DNA of 64,000 bases from RDYZ01 sp964518905 (GTDB lineage Bacteria; Cyanobacteriota; Cyanobacteriia; Cyanobacteriales; Geitlerinemataceae). Shown here in pieces: positions 34,801 to 44,600 of this stretch. A model generated the notes under the pieces. The model did not search any database, was not told the origin of the DNA, and was given only the letters and a program-made list of their open reading frames with translations. Position numbers and translations under genes: made by a program. How positions within the stretch are numbered: the stretch's first letter is position 1; each line of letters begins with the position of its first letter. Location of the stretch: positions 1 through 64,000 of the forward strand of contig CAZFJL010000010.1 of the NCBI GenBank assembly GCA_964518905.1, written 5' to 3'.

Positions 34801-35526
34801 CCAGTCCAAAATTGCGGCGAGTAAGGCGTCTACGGTTTCTGGGGTGATGTATTCGGCGAACCCTAGCCCGAGCGGTTGCGCCCGATCGAGCGATAAGCCA
34901 TCGAGTTCGATCGCCTGCCCGATATTAAACGGAGTCCGACGGCGATCGCGAATCAAATCCGACGGCTTGGCGACTCCGAACAGGGCAAAACAGAGGCGAT
35001 CGTAGCGCGGGTCGATGCTGCGCTGGTTGTAGCAAAAGCGAATCAGGGCGAATAGATCGTCAACCGGAAACGGTAGCGTCAGAATGCTGTCGATTTCGTC
35101 AATGAAAATAACGATTTTGTCGTGGAGCAATCGATCGAGCACTTCGCGATCGATAAAATTGCCCAAATTTTGCAACAGCGAAACCTCGTCCGCCTCATCC
35201 CACCACGCTTTCAACCGCAGTTCGCGCCGCAGCCCCAAGCCCCGCCACAGCTCGGAGACGATGCCCTTGTACCACTCGCTCGGCTGCATGACCTCGCCAC
35301 CGATCCGGGTCATGTCCAACGTCGTACAGGCATAGCCCGCATCCCGACAGCGTTGCAGCGATCGCGCCAGCAGTGACGATTTGCCCATCTGCCGCGAGTT
35401 GAACACGTAGGAAAATTCGCCCGCCGCGATCGCGTCGTTAAGGCGATCGTCGGCGATGCGAGGAATGTAGCTCGGAGCTTCGGGGGCGAGGCTTCCCCCG
35501 ATCTGATAGCGAAAGGACTGAGACAT
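31828..35526 (-). CDS. AAA-like NTPase with transmembrane helix and about 14 WD40 repeats
   Basis: 1232 residues. Residues 1 to about 400 form the AAA-like module: Walker A NSRQMGKSSLLARSLQ, Walker B KIVIFIDEIDSIL, and RRTPFNIGQAIEL. A charged coiled coil (EVEARLREEHQRLEQERR) and one hydrophobic segment (about 470-490, LVALVLVSGLGMAAAW) follow. From about 560 on come some fourteen WD40 blades (FSPDGTLLATASDDG, FSPDGAYLLSASEDT and similar), enough for two propellers. A (Thr-Asn-Thr)-rich insert made of 9-bp repeats interrupts the blades. The plan resembles STAND NTPases that sense a ligand with the propeller and signal through oligomerisation. It lies 97 bases after the giant adhesin, in the same direction. 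Which side of the membrane the propellers face is not settled. Confidence 0.9.
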   Translation of the reverse strand: MSQSFRYQIGGSLAPEAPSYIPRIADDRLNDAIAAGEFSYVFNSRQMGKSSLLARSLQRCRDAGYACTTLDMTRIGGEVMQPSEWYKGIVSELWRGLGLRRELRLKAWWDEADEVSLLQNLGNFIDREVLDRLLHDKIVIFIDEIDSILTLPFPVDDLFALIRFCYNQRSIDPRYDRLCFALFGVAKPSDLIRDRRRTPFNIGQAIELDGLSLDRAQPLGLGFAEYITPETVDALLAAILDWTGGQPFLTQKLCDLVRRTLAEPGKHNRCKVDPAAWVANLVQTNIVDRWDAQDEPEHLRTIRDRLVRDERNAGRLLGLYQHILLGESVAYGDTDDLAELLLSGAIVRQGDGFAVKNPIYARVFNSLWIEQTLQQLRLYAKEIEMWLASGRQDRSRLLRGQTLRDAQTWSQDKRLGDEDYQFLAASVEDDRQMREQALEASRTREVEARLREEHQRLEQERRNGQLQRWLLRGSLVALVLVSGLGMAAAWQYRRAVRSQRTAQVETIRAQVAASNSARISDDGLEALASALAAKTALVDFDEGDFDPEGADRELSDEVDRALRSAVFSTHERNRLQAHPTGTYGVVWHPDGGMIASGGEDGTVKLWAADGRLLAVTPPRRKTISGIAWTPDSRELWTTGFDGELWRYVVSDAIEEQYSTRSDRDHSSDDRSQSDLKIRDTSEPIVIRGERILSGSPQFSLAISPDGAWIATGSHLIEAAGDRDSTPRALNKNPGRAAGRPQIVWDTTFTPDGRELWQVSDDTIVRYTRDGDPLSDLRLEASDDGLIYSVAIAPDGQTIATSHDTRAKLWSRDGQLLHDLPHDRRVWDVAFSPDGTLLATASDDGRARLWSLDGQLIATFNAHRNTLRNLAFSPDGTLLTTASRDGTVKFWQWQHPLRTVLPVADDNVSRVVWWPDGRQFATASSDAQLNIWQRDGRLQKSIAFPGRIVWSLDIHPQNETIALATGTALSLLQPDDRDDRIEPLSRGLRYLGSRFSPDGRHLLSALESVISVWTIANTSATNTTSTNTTNTTNTTNTYTLSQKIDTGSQTVTTIDIATDNTIASGGSDGTIRLHDFAGRLVGIIEIDDPIAELAWMPDGETIAIATSGQESAARLELRERNGRLRESFDRDRLKLEALAVRADGQQLAVAGLDRDIELWQPGNPNPTLLSLHTDKVRDLAFSPDGAYLLSASEDTTAVLWKLDAIATLEPIAYTCRWLADYLHDRPDLLDRCN
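32419..32454 (-). repeat. 9-bp tandem repeat in the WD40 region
   Basis: Four perfect GGTGTTAGT units, a degenerate unit, then a fifth at 32461-32469. They encode a Thr/Asn-rich loop between WD40 blades. Gain or loss of units keeps the frame and would only change loop length. Confidence 0.85.
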
Positions 35527-35571
35527 GGGGGAGGCACAAGAAAGACGAGCCGGTTTGACCCTCGCTGGAAT

Positions 35572-35618
35572 TGGCTTTAGAAAGGCTCGCGATCACCTCG
35601 CGAGCCTTTCTAAAGCCA
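35572..35618. other. Perfect 21-bp-stem hairpin between adhesin and AAA-WD40 genes
   Basis: The arms at 35572-35592 and 35598-35618 are exact reverse complements (ends TGGCTTTAG and CTAAAGCCA) with a 5-base loop. There is no T run on either side, so it is not a classical terminator. It lies 6 bases past the adhesin stop and 46 bases before the AAA-WD40 start, where it could lower read-through or protect a 3' end. Confidence 0.8.
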
Positions 35619-35623
35619 GTATG

Positions 35624-38600
35624 CTATACAGCTAAACCAACGAAATCGGTCGGACTCAATCCGGTAATTCCGTTCAGCGTAACGATTTGCTCGCCGTTGA
35701 TGCTGACGCTGAGGTTGCCGTTAATATTGGCAAATTGAATTTGCTCAAAGGCGATCGCTTCGATGCCAGCATTGATGCCTGTCTCCGGAGCTTCGATCGC
35801 GACACCCTCAAAGCCGAGGAGTTCGATTTTATCCTCACCGATCGCGAAGTCGGTAATGATATCGCCGTCGTGACCGGAGCGGAACTGGAAAATGTCAGCG
35901 CCGGTTTCACCCGTGAGTGTATCCACGCCGCGATCGCCCGAAAGGGTATCGTCGCCCCCGCCGCCGATCAGGTTATCTTCGTTTTGACCGCCGTGAATTA
36001 CGTCGTTGCCGTCACCGCCGTGAACGATATCGTTACCGATATTGCCGAACACGTAGTCGTCGCCAGCATCCCCATTCACGATGTCATCATCTTTGCCTGC
36101 CGAGAGCGAGTCGTTACCGTCGCCGCCAACCAAGAGATCGAAGCCGATATTGCCAAAGGCAAGGTCATCGCCATTGTTGCCATAGAGCGAATCGTTACCG
36201 TCGCTGCCCAGCATCACGTCGTCACCGTCGCCACCTTCGAGCAGATCGTCGCCTTTGTCGCCGAACATTTGGTCATCGCCAGCTCCCCCACGAACGGTGT
36301 CGTTACCCTGACCGCCGTAGAGTAGGTCGGTGTCGTCACCACCATCGATTTGGTCATCGCCCTTGTTGCCAAAGATATTATCGATGCCAGCACCGCCGGT
36401 GATGATGTCATCGTCTCGGCCAGCAGAGATCGCGTCGTTGCCGTCACCACCGTCGATCGTGTCGTTACCCGCATTGCCGAAGATCAGGTCATCACCGCCC
36501 GCGCCGTCGATCAGGTCATTGCCCGCAAAGCCCGTGATCATGTCATTGCGCTTGGTTCCGACGATCGTATCGTCGCCTTCGGTTCCATCGATGATGTTTT
36601 CGATGACCATGTTGATGGTCAACTCTTGATTGAGAGCAATCAACTCTTCCACTTTGCTCGGATCGATTTCGCCCAACACCATCGCTTGCAGCAGTTGAGA
36701 TTGAATACCCTGAGCGAGGCGTTGCTCGTCGGCAATATCCAGCCGTGCAGCTTGCACGTCACCGTTACTCCGAGCGGCTTCGAGCAGAGCATTCATATTC
36801 GCGTTCCGTTTGGCAATCAGGCGAACGGCAACCTCAAGGCGCTCTGTATTGATACGGGGAGCGAGATCTTTCACGAGGGCTTCAATCGTGGCCGGATCGC
36901 CCATGTCCTCGAAGGATGTCCCCGCTTCGAGCTGAACCAGGAAACGATCGATGACGGTATTTTCAGCGTCCTCAATGTCAAATCCCGCAGCGATGTCGGC
37001 GAGCTGCGTCCAGGTGGCGTTGAGCTGAACCTGTTTGACGTAGACTTCCAGGCCGCGCAAGCTACCTTGTTCGATTTCCGCGATCGGGTTGAAGGTGGCA
37101 ATATCGAGCGATCGCGGTAAACCCAAGGCGTCATTCACCTTGGCTTTGGCTGTCTCCATATCCGGTGTCGGCACGGCAGCACGGAGCAAACTTGTCCAGG
37201 GATCTTCGAGTAGATCGAGGTAGCTGCTGTCGGCCACGTTGTAAGGAATTTGCGACGCGATCGCGCTGCGTGCCGTGGAGCCACTGCCGGAGACGCTGGC
37301 AATTTCGCCACTTAGATAGGTCAGTTCTTCGAGTGCAAAATCAAGCTCAAAGGGTGTCACGCCGAGTTTTCCGGCTGTACTTTCGATGATGCCGCGCAGT
37401 TGATCGACATTGTCGAGCGCGATCGACTCACCCGCTTGAATGCGAATCACGACTTCGTTAATCAACGACAGCGCCGCCGTCTTGCGATCGCCTTCTCCCC
37501 CAAGGCTGTTCGCCCCGAGAATCAGGAATGTCTGTAGTTGTGCTTGCTTACGGAATACCGTAGCAGCGCTACTATTCCCGGCCTCAATTCCGGCTAGGGC
37601 ACTGTCTTCGTACAGGTTGAAGTTTGATGGCAGACCTAGCGCGGTCTCGATTTGCGTTTCGACGGTGGCGGGATCGGGCTGTTCGAGACGTAGCGCTAGC
37701 AAGGTTAGCGGCGAGGCGACGTCCCATTCGGGAGAAGAATAGAACGCAAAACGCTGGTCTTGGTACGTGTCGGTATCGACGCCGTCCTTGACGACAATTT
37801 GTCCCTCACTCAGGTCTATTTTGCCATTGCCATTACTGTCGTACACTTCCAGCGGAACCGCCAGATTGTATTGGCCGTCGCTTAGGGTTTTCGTGAATGG
37901 CTCATTGGCTTCATGAATCCCGTTGAAGTTCGTGTCAAAGAACACATCTGCCGAGGCGATAGGGCCATCAAAGGCGGTTGCAAAGACAATGCCATTTTCC
38001 CCATATTCAATTTCCAGCAGCTTATAAGGCCCAAAGTCTTTTTCGAGGAGTGTCTTGGATACTCCTAGCAATTCAGCTTCAATACCGATCGAAGCCGACG
38101 CCATTAAGACACCATATAAGTTGAATAACTGCCAGGGTTGAAGGATATTAGCGCCAACTTCAGAGAGGGCGCGAATCTTGCCATCGGCTGTGCCAGAGGA
38201 TTCGCCACTATCACGAAAATCAATGTCAAGTACTCCTTCCAGACCTCCACGAGCGTAGCCTGCAAGCTTGGCAACAGCAACGTTTAAGCCTGCATTCAAG
38301 CCTAACTCAACCCCAAGATTTGCCGTGAACTCAGCGACATCCTCACCCGTCCCATCGGGATTTTCGGTATCGCTCACATAGAAGCCATCCAGCGGGAGAA
38401 AAGCGGCCTCTAGTGCATAGCCAGTATTCGCCCAATCATAAAGACCTTGGGTATCGAACCCGAAAGCAAGGTCGAGACTTGCACCCAGACTTCCACCAAA
38501 ATCAGCCCAAATTGTCGGGGCAGGATAAATAAGAATATCTGCATCGAAACCGACGCCTAGTTCCAGTGGGGGCAGATCGTAGGTAAAGAGTGTTACATCT

Positions 38601-41600
38601 TCTTTGCCCAGTAATAGGTCGATCGCCACCATCGGATCAGTCAAGAACGGAAAATCGATCGTGGCGTCATTTTTGATCGAGGCTAAAAAGTCTTTGCCCG
38701 AGGGAATATTAATTTGTGTCTCAATATTCGGCGGTTGGAACTTCGGAATCGATAGTGTCGGCAAGTCAAAGTCAAAACTCGAACCGGAGCCAGAACCCGA
38801 TGAAGTCGAGAACAGGAATGAGAACGCACCCGATAAATCTTTGAGCGAAAGGTTGTCCAGATTGAGATTGCTGGCATAGCTTTTCGCGTTTCCAAGAGAA
38901 AGCGCCTGTAAAGCGTTCGCAAAATCATCCAGCGAGAATTTCGACCAGTTAATGCTCGATCGGCTCGATGTCGAGTTCGTACTATCTTGGCTGGTCGTGC
39001 TGCCAAATAAATCACTCAATCCTGCGGCAAAGTCGCGTAGGGTGACGCCGGTCGAACCGATGATGGAGTTGAGTGACAGACTTGCCCCACCCGAAACGTT
39101 GAACTGTGCGAGAAAATCCGTAATCGAGATGTCAGACCAATCGAAGTCTAGGCGAGCACGACTGGTCGTACTCGAAAATATTTTTTTCAAGCCACCGGAG
39201 AAGTCACTCCAGGACAGATCCGGCCACGTAAAACTGGAGTCATTGTCGGAGGAGCTTCCGAACATATCGGCTAAACCGAGGGAGAAATCATCGAGGCTGA
39301 AGTTCGACAAGCTGAACTTAAAGTTGCGTAAGCTCGTCGTGATATCACTCGATTTGAAATCGTCAAACGACGGGACGCTAAACCCTTCACCGAGAGACGG
39401 TAAATCAATCTCAAAGTCACCTTGATCGATGATGTAGTTGCCCTTTGTTTCGGCAAGATCGTTGATCAACTCGCTTAAGGTTGCCGTTGTTTTAATCGCG
39501 TTGATGTAGGGCGTAACGTTGATTTTATTTTTGGAGTCGCTACTACTAAAGGCTTCTTGAATCGCCTCGGCTAAATCGAGCAGCGAGACTCCGCCCTGGC
39601 CATCCTGATTAAAATCGACGCCTTTAACACCATTAATTCCCAACGATGCCAGATTGTCGAAGAATTTAATGTCATCTTGCAAGAAGTCCAGTACCGGACG
39701 CAGTGGGTCGATGACTTCATTCACTTTGCCAAAAACGGGTTTTGCGAAATTGGTCGCAAAGCTGCCGAGGTCGAGCTGTAGGTTGTCGAACGAGACATCC
39801 GGCGTTTGCGGCCCGGTGAAGTTGCCATTCTCGTAACTCAGCGCGTTCCAATCAACATTGATATCAAAGAGGTATTGCGGCAGCACATTACTGCCTTTCG
39901 CACTCGTGACAACGTTCAGCCCTAAGTTCGCACCAGCATTAAAGGTCGGGTTGAATAATTCACCAAACTCAAAGTCATGGGTCAGTTCGGTCAAGGTTAA
40001 CCGCTCACCATCATCCGGAGCCGCTTGCTCGATAATGCTGCCTTCGTCTGCATCGTATTGACCGTTGCTGTTGGTGTCAAAGCGTCCGAGGATGGGTAGC
40101 TCGGGATAGCTTTTATCGGGTTTTTGTTCGACGATCGGCTCGCCCGGTTCCCAGACGCCGCTACCGTCTGCATCCAGGAATTGAACCTGTGGTGTGTTGT
40201 CCAGGTCGTTGAGAACAAAACTGAGTTCGGCTCCGGCTTGGGTCGGGTTTTCGGGATTATTTGCGCCTTCAAGACGGAAGAATCCGAGGTTACCTTCAGC
40301 TTTGAAGTCATCGCTGAGATCGACGCCTGCATTCGCCTTAAAGCCGGTGGTTTCCGTGTTGACATAAAATCCAAAGTCTTCGTGCCAGCCCATTCCGAGA
40401 CCCAGTTCATACTCGAAACCGGCGTTGGCCTGACCGTCAACTTTCAAACCAAGGGCGGGCAAACCTAGATCTGCGGAGAGATCGACGGTTCCGCTGTCGC
40501 TCGATCCGATCGCGATATCAAAGGTCAGCTCATCGAGTGCCACACCGATCGCGACGGCAACATCGATATCCAGACCGGCATTATCAAACGAGGTTTGAAT
40601 GGATTCCTCAATGGTTGCCCCAAGCTCATCCGCAGTGGCCTGTCCGAGTTCGGCGACATCGGCAACGAGCAGGTCGCGGAATGTACCGATATAGTCGGGG
40701 GCATACTGTCCAAGTGAGCCGATCAGCGGCAGCTCGACCGCATCGAGCTGTGTGTCGAGCAGTGCATCGATCTGGTCGAGGATAGATGCTAAACCCGCCG
40801 CAACTTCGGTACCGACAAGCTGGGTATCGACTACTTGGAAGGGTAGCGGCTCGACAATATAGCCGTTGTAGTTTGGATCGGCACTGGTAAAAGTGAAGCC
40901 GAGATCGGGGAACTCGATGACTTCGAGATCATCATCACGCAGGGCAAAAACGGGGATCGAGAATGCGCTGTCCCAGTTATCCGGCGTGATGACGAGGTCG
41001 GGAATCGCTTCTAGGTCTGATCCGGTATTGAACGTGATCGTGACATCGGCGATCGGCTGGGTGGCGAATTCGATTTCGATAAAGTCGGGGTTGTCGGAGC
41101 CTTCAATCACGTAGTTTTGCGATCCCGTGCCTCGGGCGATAATCCCGAATTCGTCATCTTCTCGAATATCAACGGGTATATCGACCAGCTCAAAGCCGTT
41201 GTAGTTCGGATCGGCACTGGTGACAGCTTGAACGATCGCGGCTTGACGATCGTCGAGATCGATATCGTCATTCACCGCAGTGACTGTGACCGTCTGTTTT
41301 TGATCCCAGTTGGCGCGGGTAAACGTCAGTGAATTTTGGTTAAAGCTGAGTTCCGGTTCGCCGGTAAACGGATTGGCGATCGCGTTCGCAGAACTCGTCA
41401 GCTCGATCGTCACATCGCTGGCCGGTTGGCTTTCGAGGACGATCGTGTAGGTATCGGTTGCGCCGTTTTCCGTCACCTGAGTCACGAAGCTGCTTTGCTC
41501 GACCTTAATGCCAGGAATGTCGTTATCGATGATGTCGATCGTCACCGCATCGGCGGCCAAGCCGTCATAGTTCGTATCGGCACTCGTCACCGTGTGGGTG

Positions 41601-44600
41601 ATGGTTTGGGTTCGATCGCCGTCGGCCTCCTGGTTATCGATTTGCGGCAACGCGACCGTTTGCGGGGAGTTCCAGTTCGCCGCTGTAAATGTCAGCGTCG
41701 TTTGGCTGGGGTTGACTTCGCCGCTGGTGTTCAGAGTGACGGTCACCGGATCGCTGGGCTGGCTGGTGAGTTCGACGGTGTAGCTGTCGCCCGCCAAGCC
41801 TTCACGGATGCGGCTGCTGTTGCCGGACTGACGAATGCGGACACCCGCTTGGTCATCGTCAAAGATCGTCACGGTTTTCGAGGCGCTGGCCGCATCGACG
41901 TTGTAGCCCGTGCCACCGTCGATCGTGACCGTGATGTCTTCGCCGCCGGTTTCGACGATCGCATCTTGAATCGGGTTGACCGTGATATCGGCTCCGGTCG
42001 ATCCTTCTTTGACAAAGACCGATCCTTTCAGATTGGTGTAGTCCGCTCCGGCGGTGGCATTTCCGGCGGTGACGGTGTAGTCAACGGTAATTCCACCCGC
42101 CGGAGCAGGCTGATCGAGGGCGATCGCGAAGCGTCCGGCGATGACGCTTTCTTCGCTCGCGGCTTCCGCTTTGAGGATGCCGACGAGTGGTGCATCGTTG
42201 TCGTTCAGCGTAAGGACGGCGGGCGTGAGTTCGGTCTGTTTTGCGTAGAACGGATCGTTATGATCGAGGACGCGATGGCCGATCGTGCTGCTGTGGAGTC
42301 CTTCCACGTCGGTGTCATCGATCACCTGGACGGCGATCGTCTTCGTGGTCGTATCAGCCAGGTTGACGATCACGCTGCTGGCAAATGTCACCCCGTCGGC
42401 GCTGACTTTCGTTTGTTCGTCGGCGTAGATTTCCACCGGGATTGGCTCGCTCGGGGTTTTCGTCAGCGCGATCGCGTAGGTCATGGCTCCCGCGCCTTCG
42501 CTGCCTTGGTTGGGCGTATCGACGAGCAGGCCGTAGCCATCGTCGTCGAGGTTGGTCAAGCTGACCGATTGTGCGCCGAGGATGCTGTACGCCGTATCGT
42601 CACTCGTGATGCTGGACACAACGCTATAGGTTTGTTCGCCGTCCTCGATCGCGTCATCGATGCCTTTCACCGTCAGGTTTTTGGCGGTTTGCCATTCGTC
42701 GGGTGTAAAGGTGACTGACGCGGAGGCGGCTTCGGTTGCGCCGTCGAGCATCAGCGCTTCGCTGCCGTCGGTTGAGGTGAGCGTGACGGTGACATCGGCG
42801 GTGGGGCGGGTTTCGAGGCGAACTTCGATCTCGGCGGTCGTGCCTTTTTCGTTAGTGACGTTGCCGAGGCGGGTCAGACGGATGCCAGCAGTGTCGTCGT
42901 CTTGGACGAGAATCGTGGCGGAGGCTGTGCCGATTGTGTAGTTATTGTCGGGAGCGACGGATCGCGATGGAATTTCGCGATTGGCCGATACATCCAGATA
43001 GTTCGGGTTGCTGGTGTCGTAGGGATCGCGAATTTCGAGATCGAGGGTGAGGGCGCGATCGCCTTCATCAATCTGGTTGTCCTGGGCTTGTACCTGGATC
43101 ACGGCGCTGGTTTGACCGGCGGCGATCGTCGTGCGACCGCTGATGGGGGTGAAGTCCGTGCCGGATTCGGCGTCGCTGCTTGCGGCGATCGTGTAGACCA
43201 CTTCGAGGTCAGCATGAGCCGCTTTGTCGATCGAGACACGGTACGCGCCGAGGGTTCCGTCTTCGTTGGCGTCGAGACTCTTGGCGATCGAGGCCGTGTA
43301 CAGATCGTCGTTTTCGCCGATCGTGAACTGGATCGGCGCACCGCCCGTGGTGTAGAGCTCGCCGTTGCTCGGATTTTTTAGGCGAATCTCGATCGTTTCA
43401 CCGGGATCGTAGAGCGCGTCATCGATCGGGACGATCTCCACTTCACCTCGGGTTTCACCGGCAGGAATCGCGACGCTGCCGCTGAGGGCGACGTAGTCAT
43501 CATCGGTTGTTGCGGTGCTGTTGTCGGCAACGACTTCATAATCGATGATTGTTTCGGTTGCGGCGTCGGTTTTCTTCAGCGATGCGGAGCTGAGGTTGAC
43601 GTTGAATTTGCCCAGCACTTCGCCTGCTTCGAGCGGGTCGCTGACCTTTGCCAAGGTCGCGGTGGGGATTACGTCGTCTTCGGCGATCGTGAAGTCCACC
43701 GTCGTAGTTGTACCGAGTTCGTAGAGATCGGCGTTGGTGTCGTGGTTGACGAGTTCGACGCTGAAGGTTTCGCCACCTTCTTCGTAAATGAGGTCATCGA
43801 GAATATCGATTTCGACTTCGGCGGAGCTAGCGGTATCGGGAATGAAGACTTTCCCGGCGGTGGTATTGGCGTCTTGGTAGTCATCGCCTTCGGTGGCTGT
43901 GCCAGCCGTAACGATATAGGAGAAAAATGTCCCGGTTTGTGCGCCGGACGTTTCGTTACCGAGGGCGTTACTACCGAGCTGAACGCGGAATTTAGCCTTG
44001 GTGCTGCCTTCGGTGGGCTGCACGACGCTGGCGATCGTCGCGACCGGCGGGATTTCGTTGTCTTCGATCGTCAGCGTGGCGCTCGCCGTGCCGAGGTTGT
44101 AGTCTTTTTTGTCTCCGTTGCTGGAGTTACCGAGGGTGACGATAACGGTTTCGTCGGGTTCGAGTTCGGTATCGTCAACGGTGTTGACTGTAATAGTTTT
44201 GCTGGTTTTGCCTTCCGCGATGCTGAGGGTCTTAGCCAGGGGTGCGTAGTCGGCGTCGTTGCCTTCGGTGGCGGTTCCGCCGAGGGTGTAGGGAATGACG
44301 AAGTCGTGCGGGGCTGGTTTGTCGAGCGCGATCGTGAAGGTGTGGCTGTCGCCTTCGGTGATGGTCGTGTTGGGGGAGATATCGATCGTCGGTTCGTTGT
44401 CTACAACGGCGATCGTCTTGCTGGTTGTGCCACTCAGGTCATACAGGCTTCCCGCTGCCAGGGAAAAGATAATCTCTTCGGCTGGATCGTAGTCCGTGTC
44501 GTCTTGAGGAACGAGAGTCAGTGTCGTGCTGTTGCTCCCCGCTGGTATCGCGATGAGTCCGGAGAGGGTCTCGCCGTCGCTATCTTTGACGAGGTAATCG

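Noticed and set aside
41336..42718. 460-codon open frame on the plus strand
   Set aside because: It is a shadow of the Calx-beta repeats of the giant adhesin on the other strand; the Asp/Val/Gly-rich product follows the GATCG bias and has no family features.
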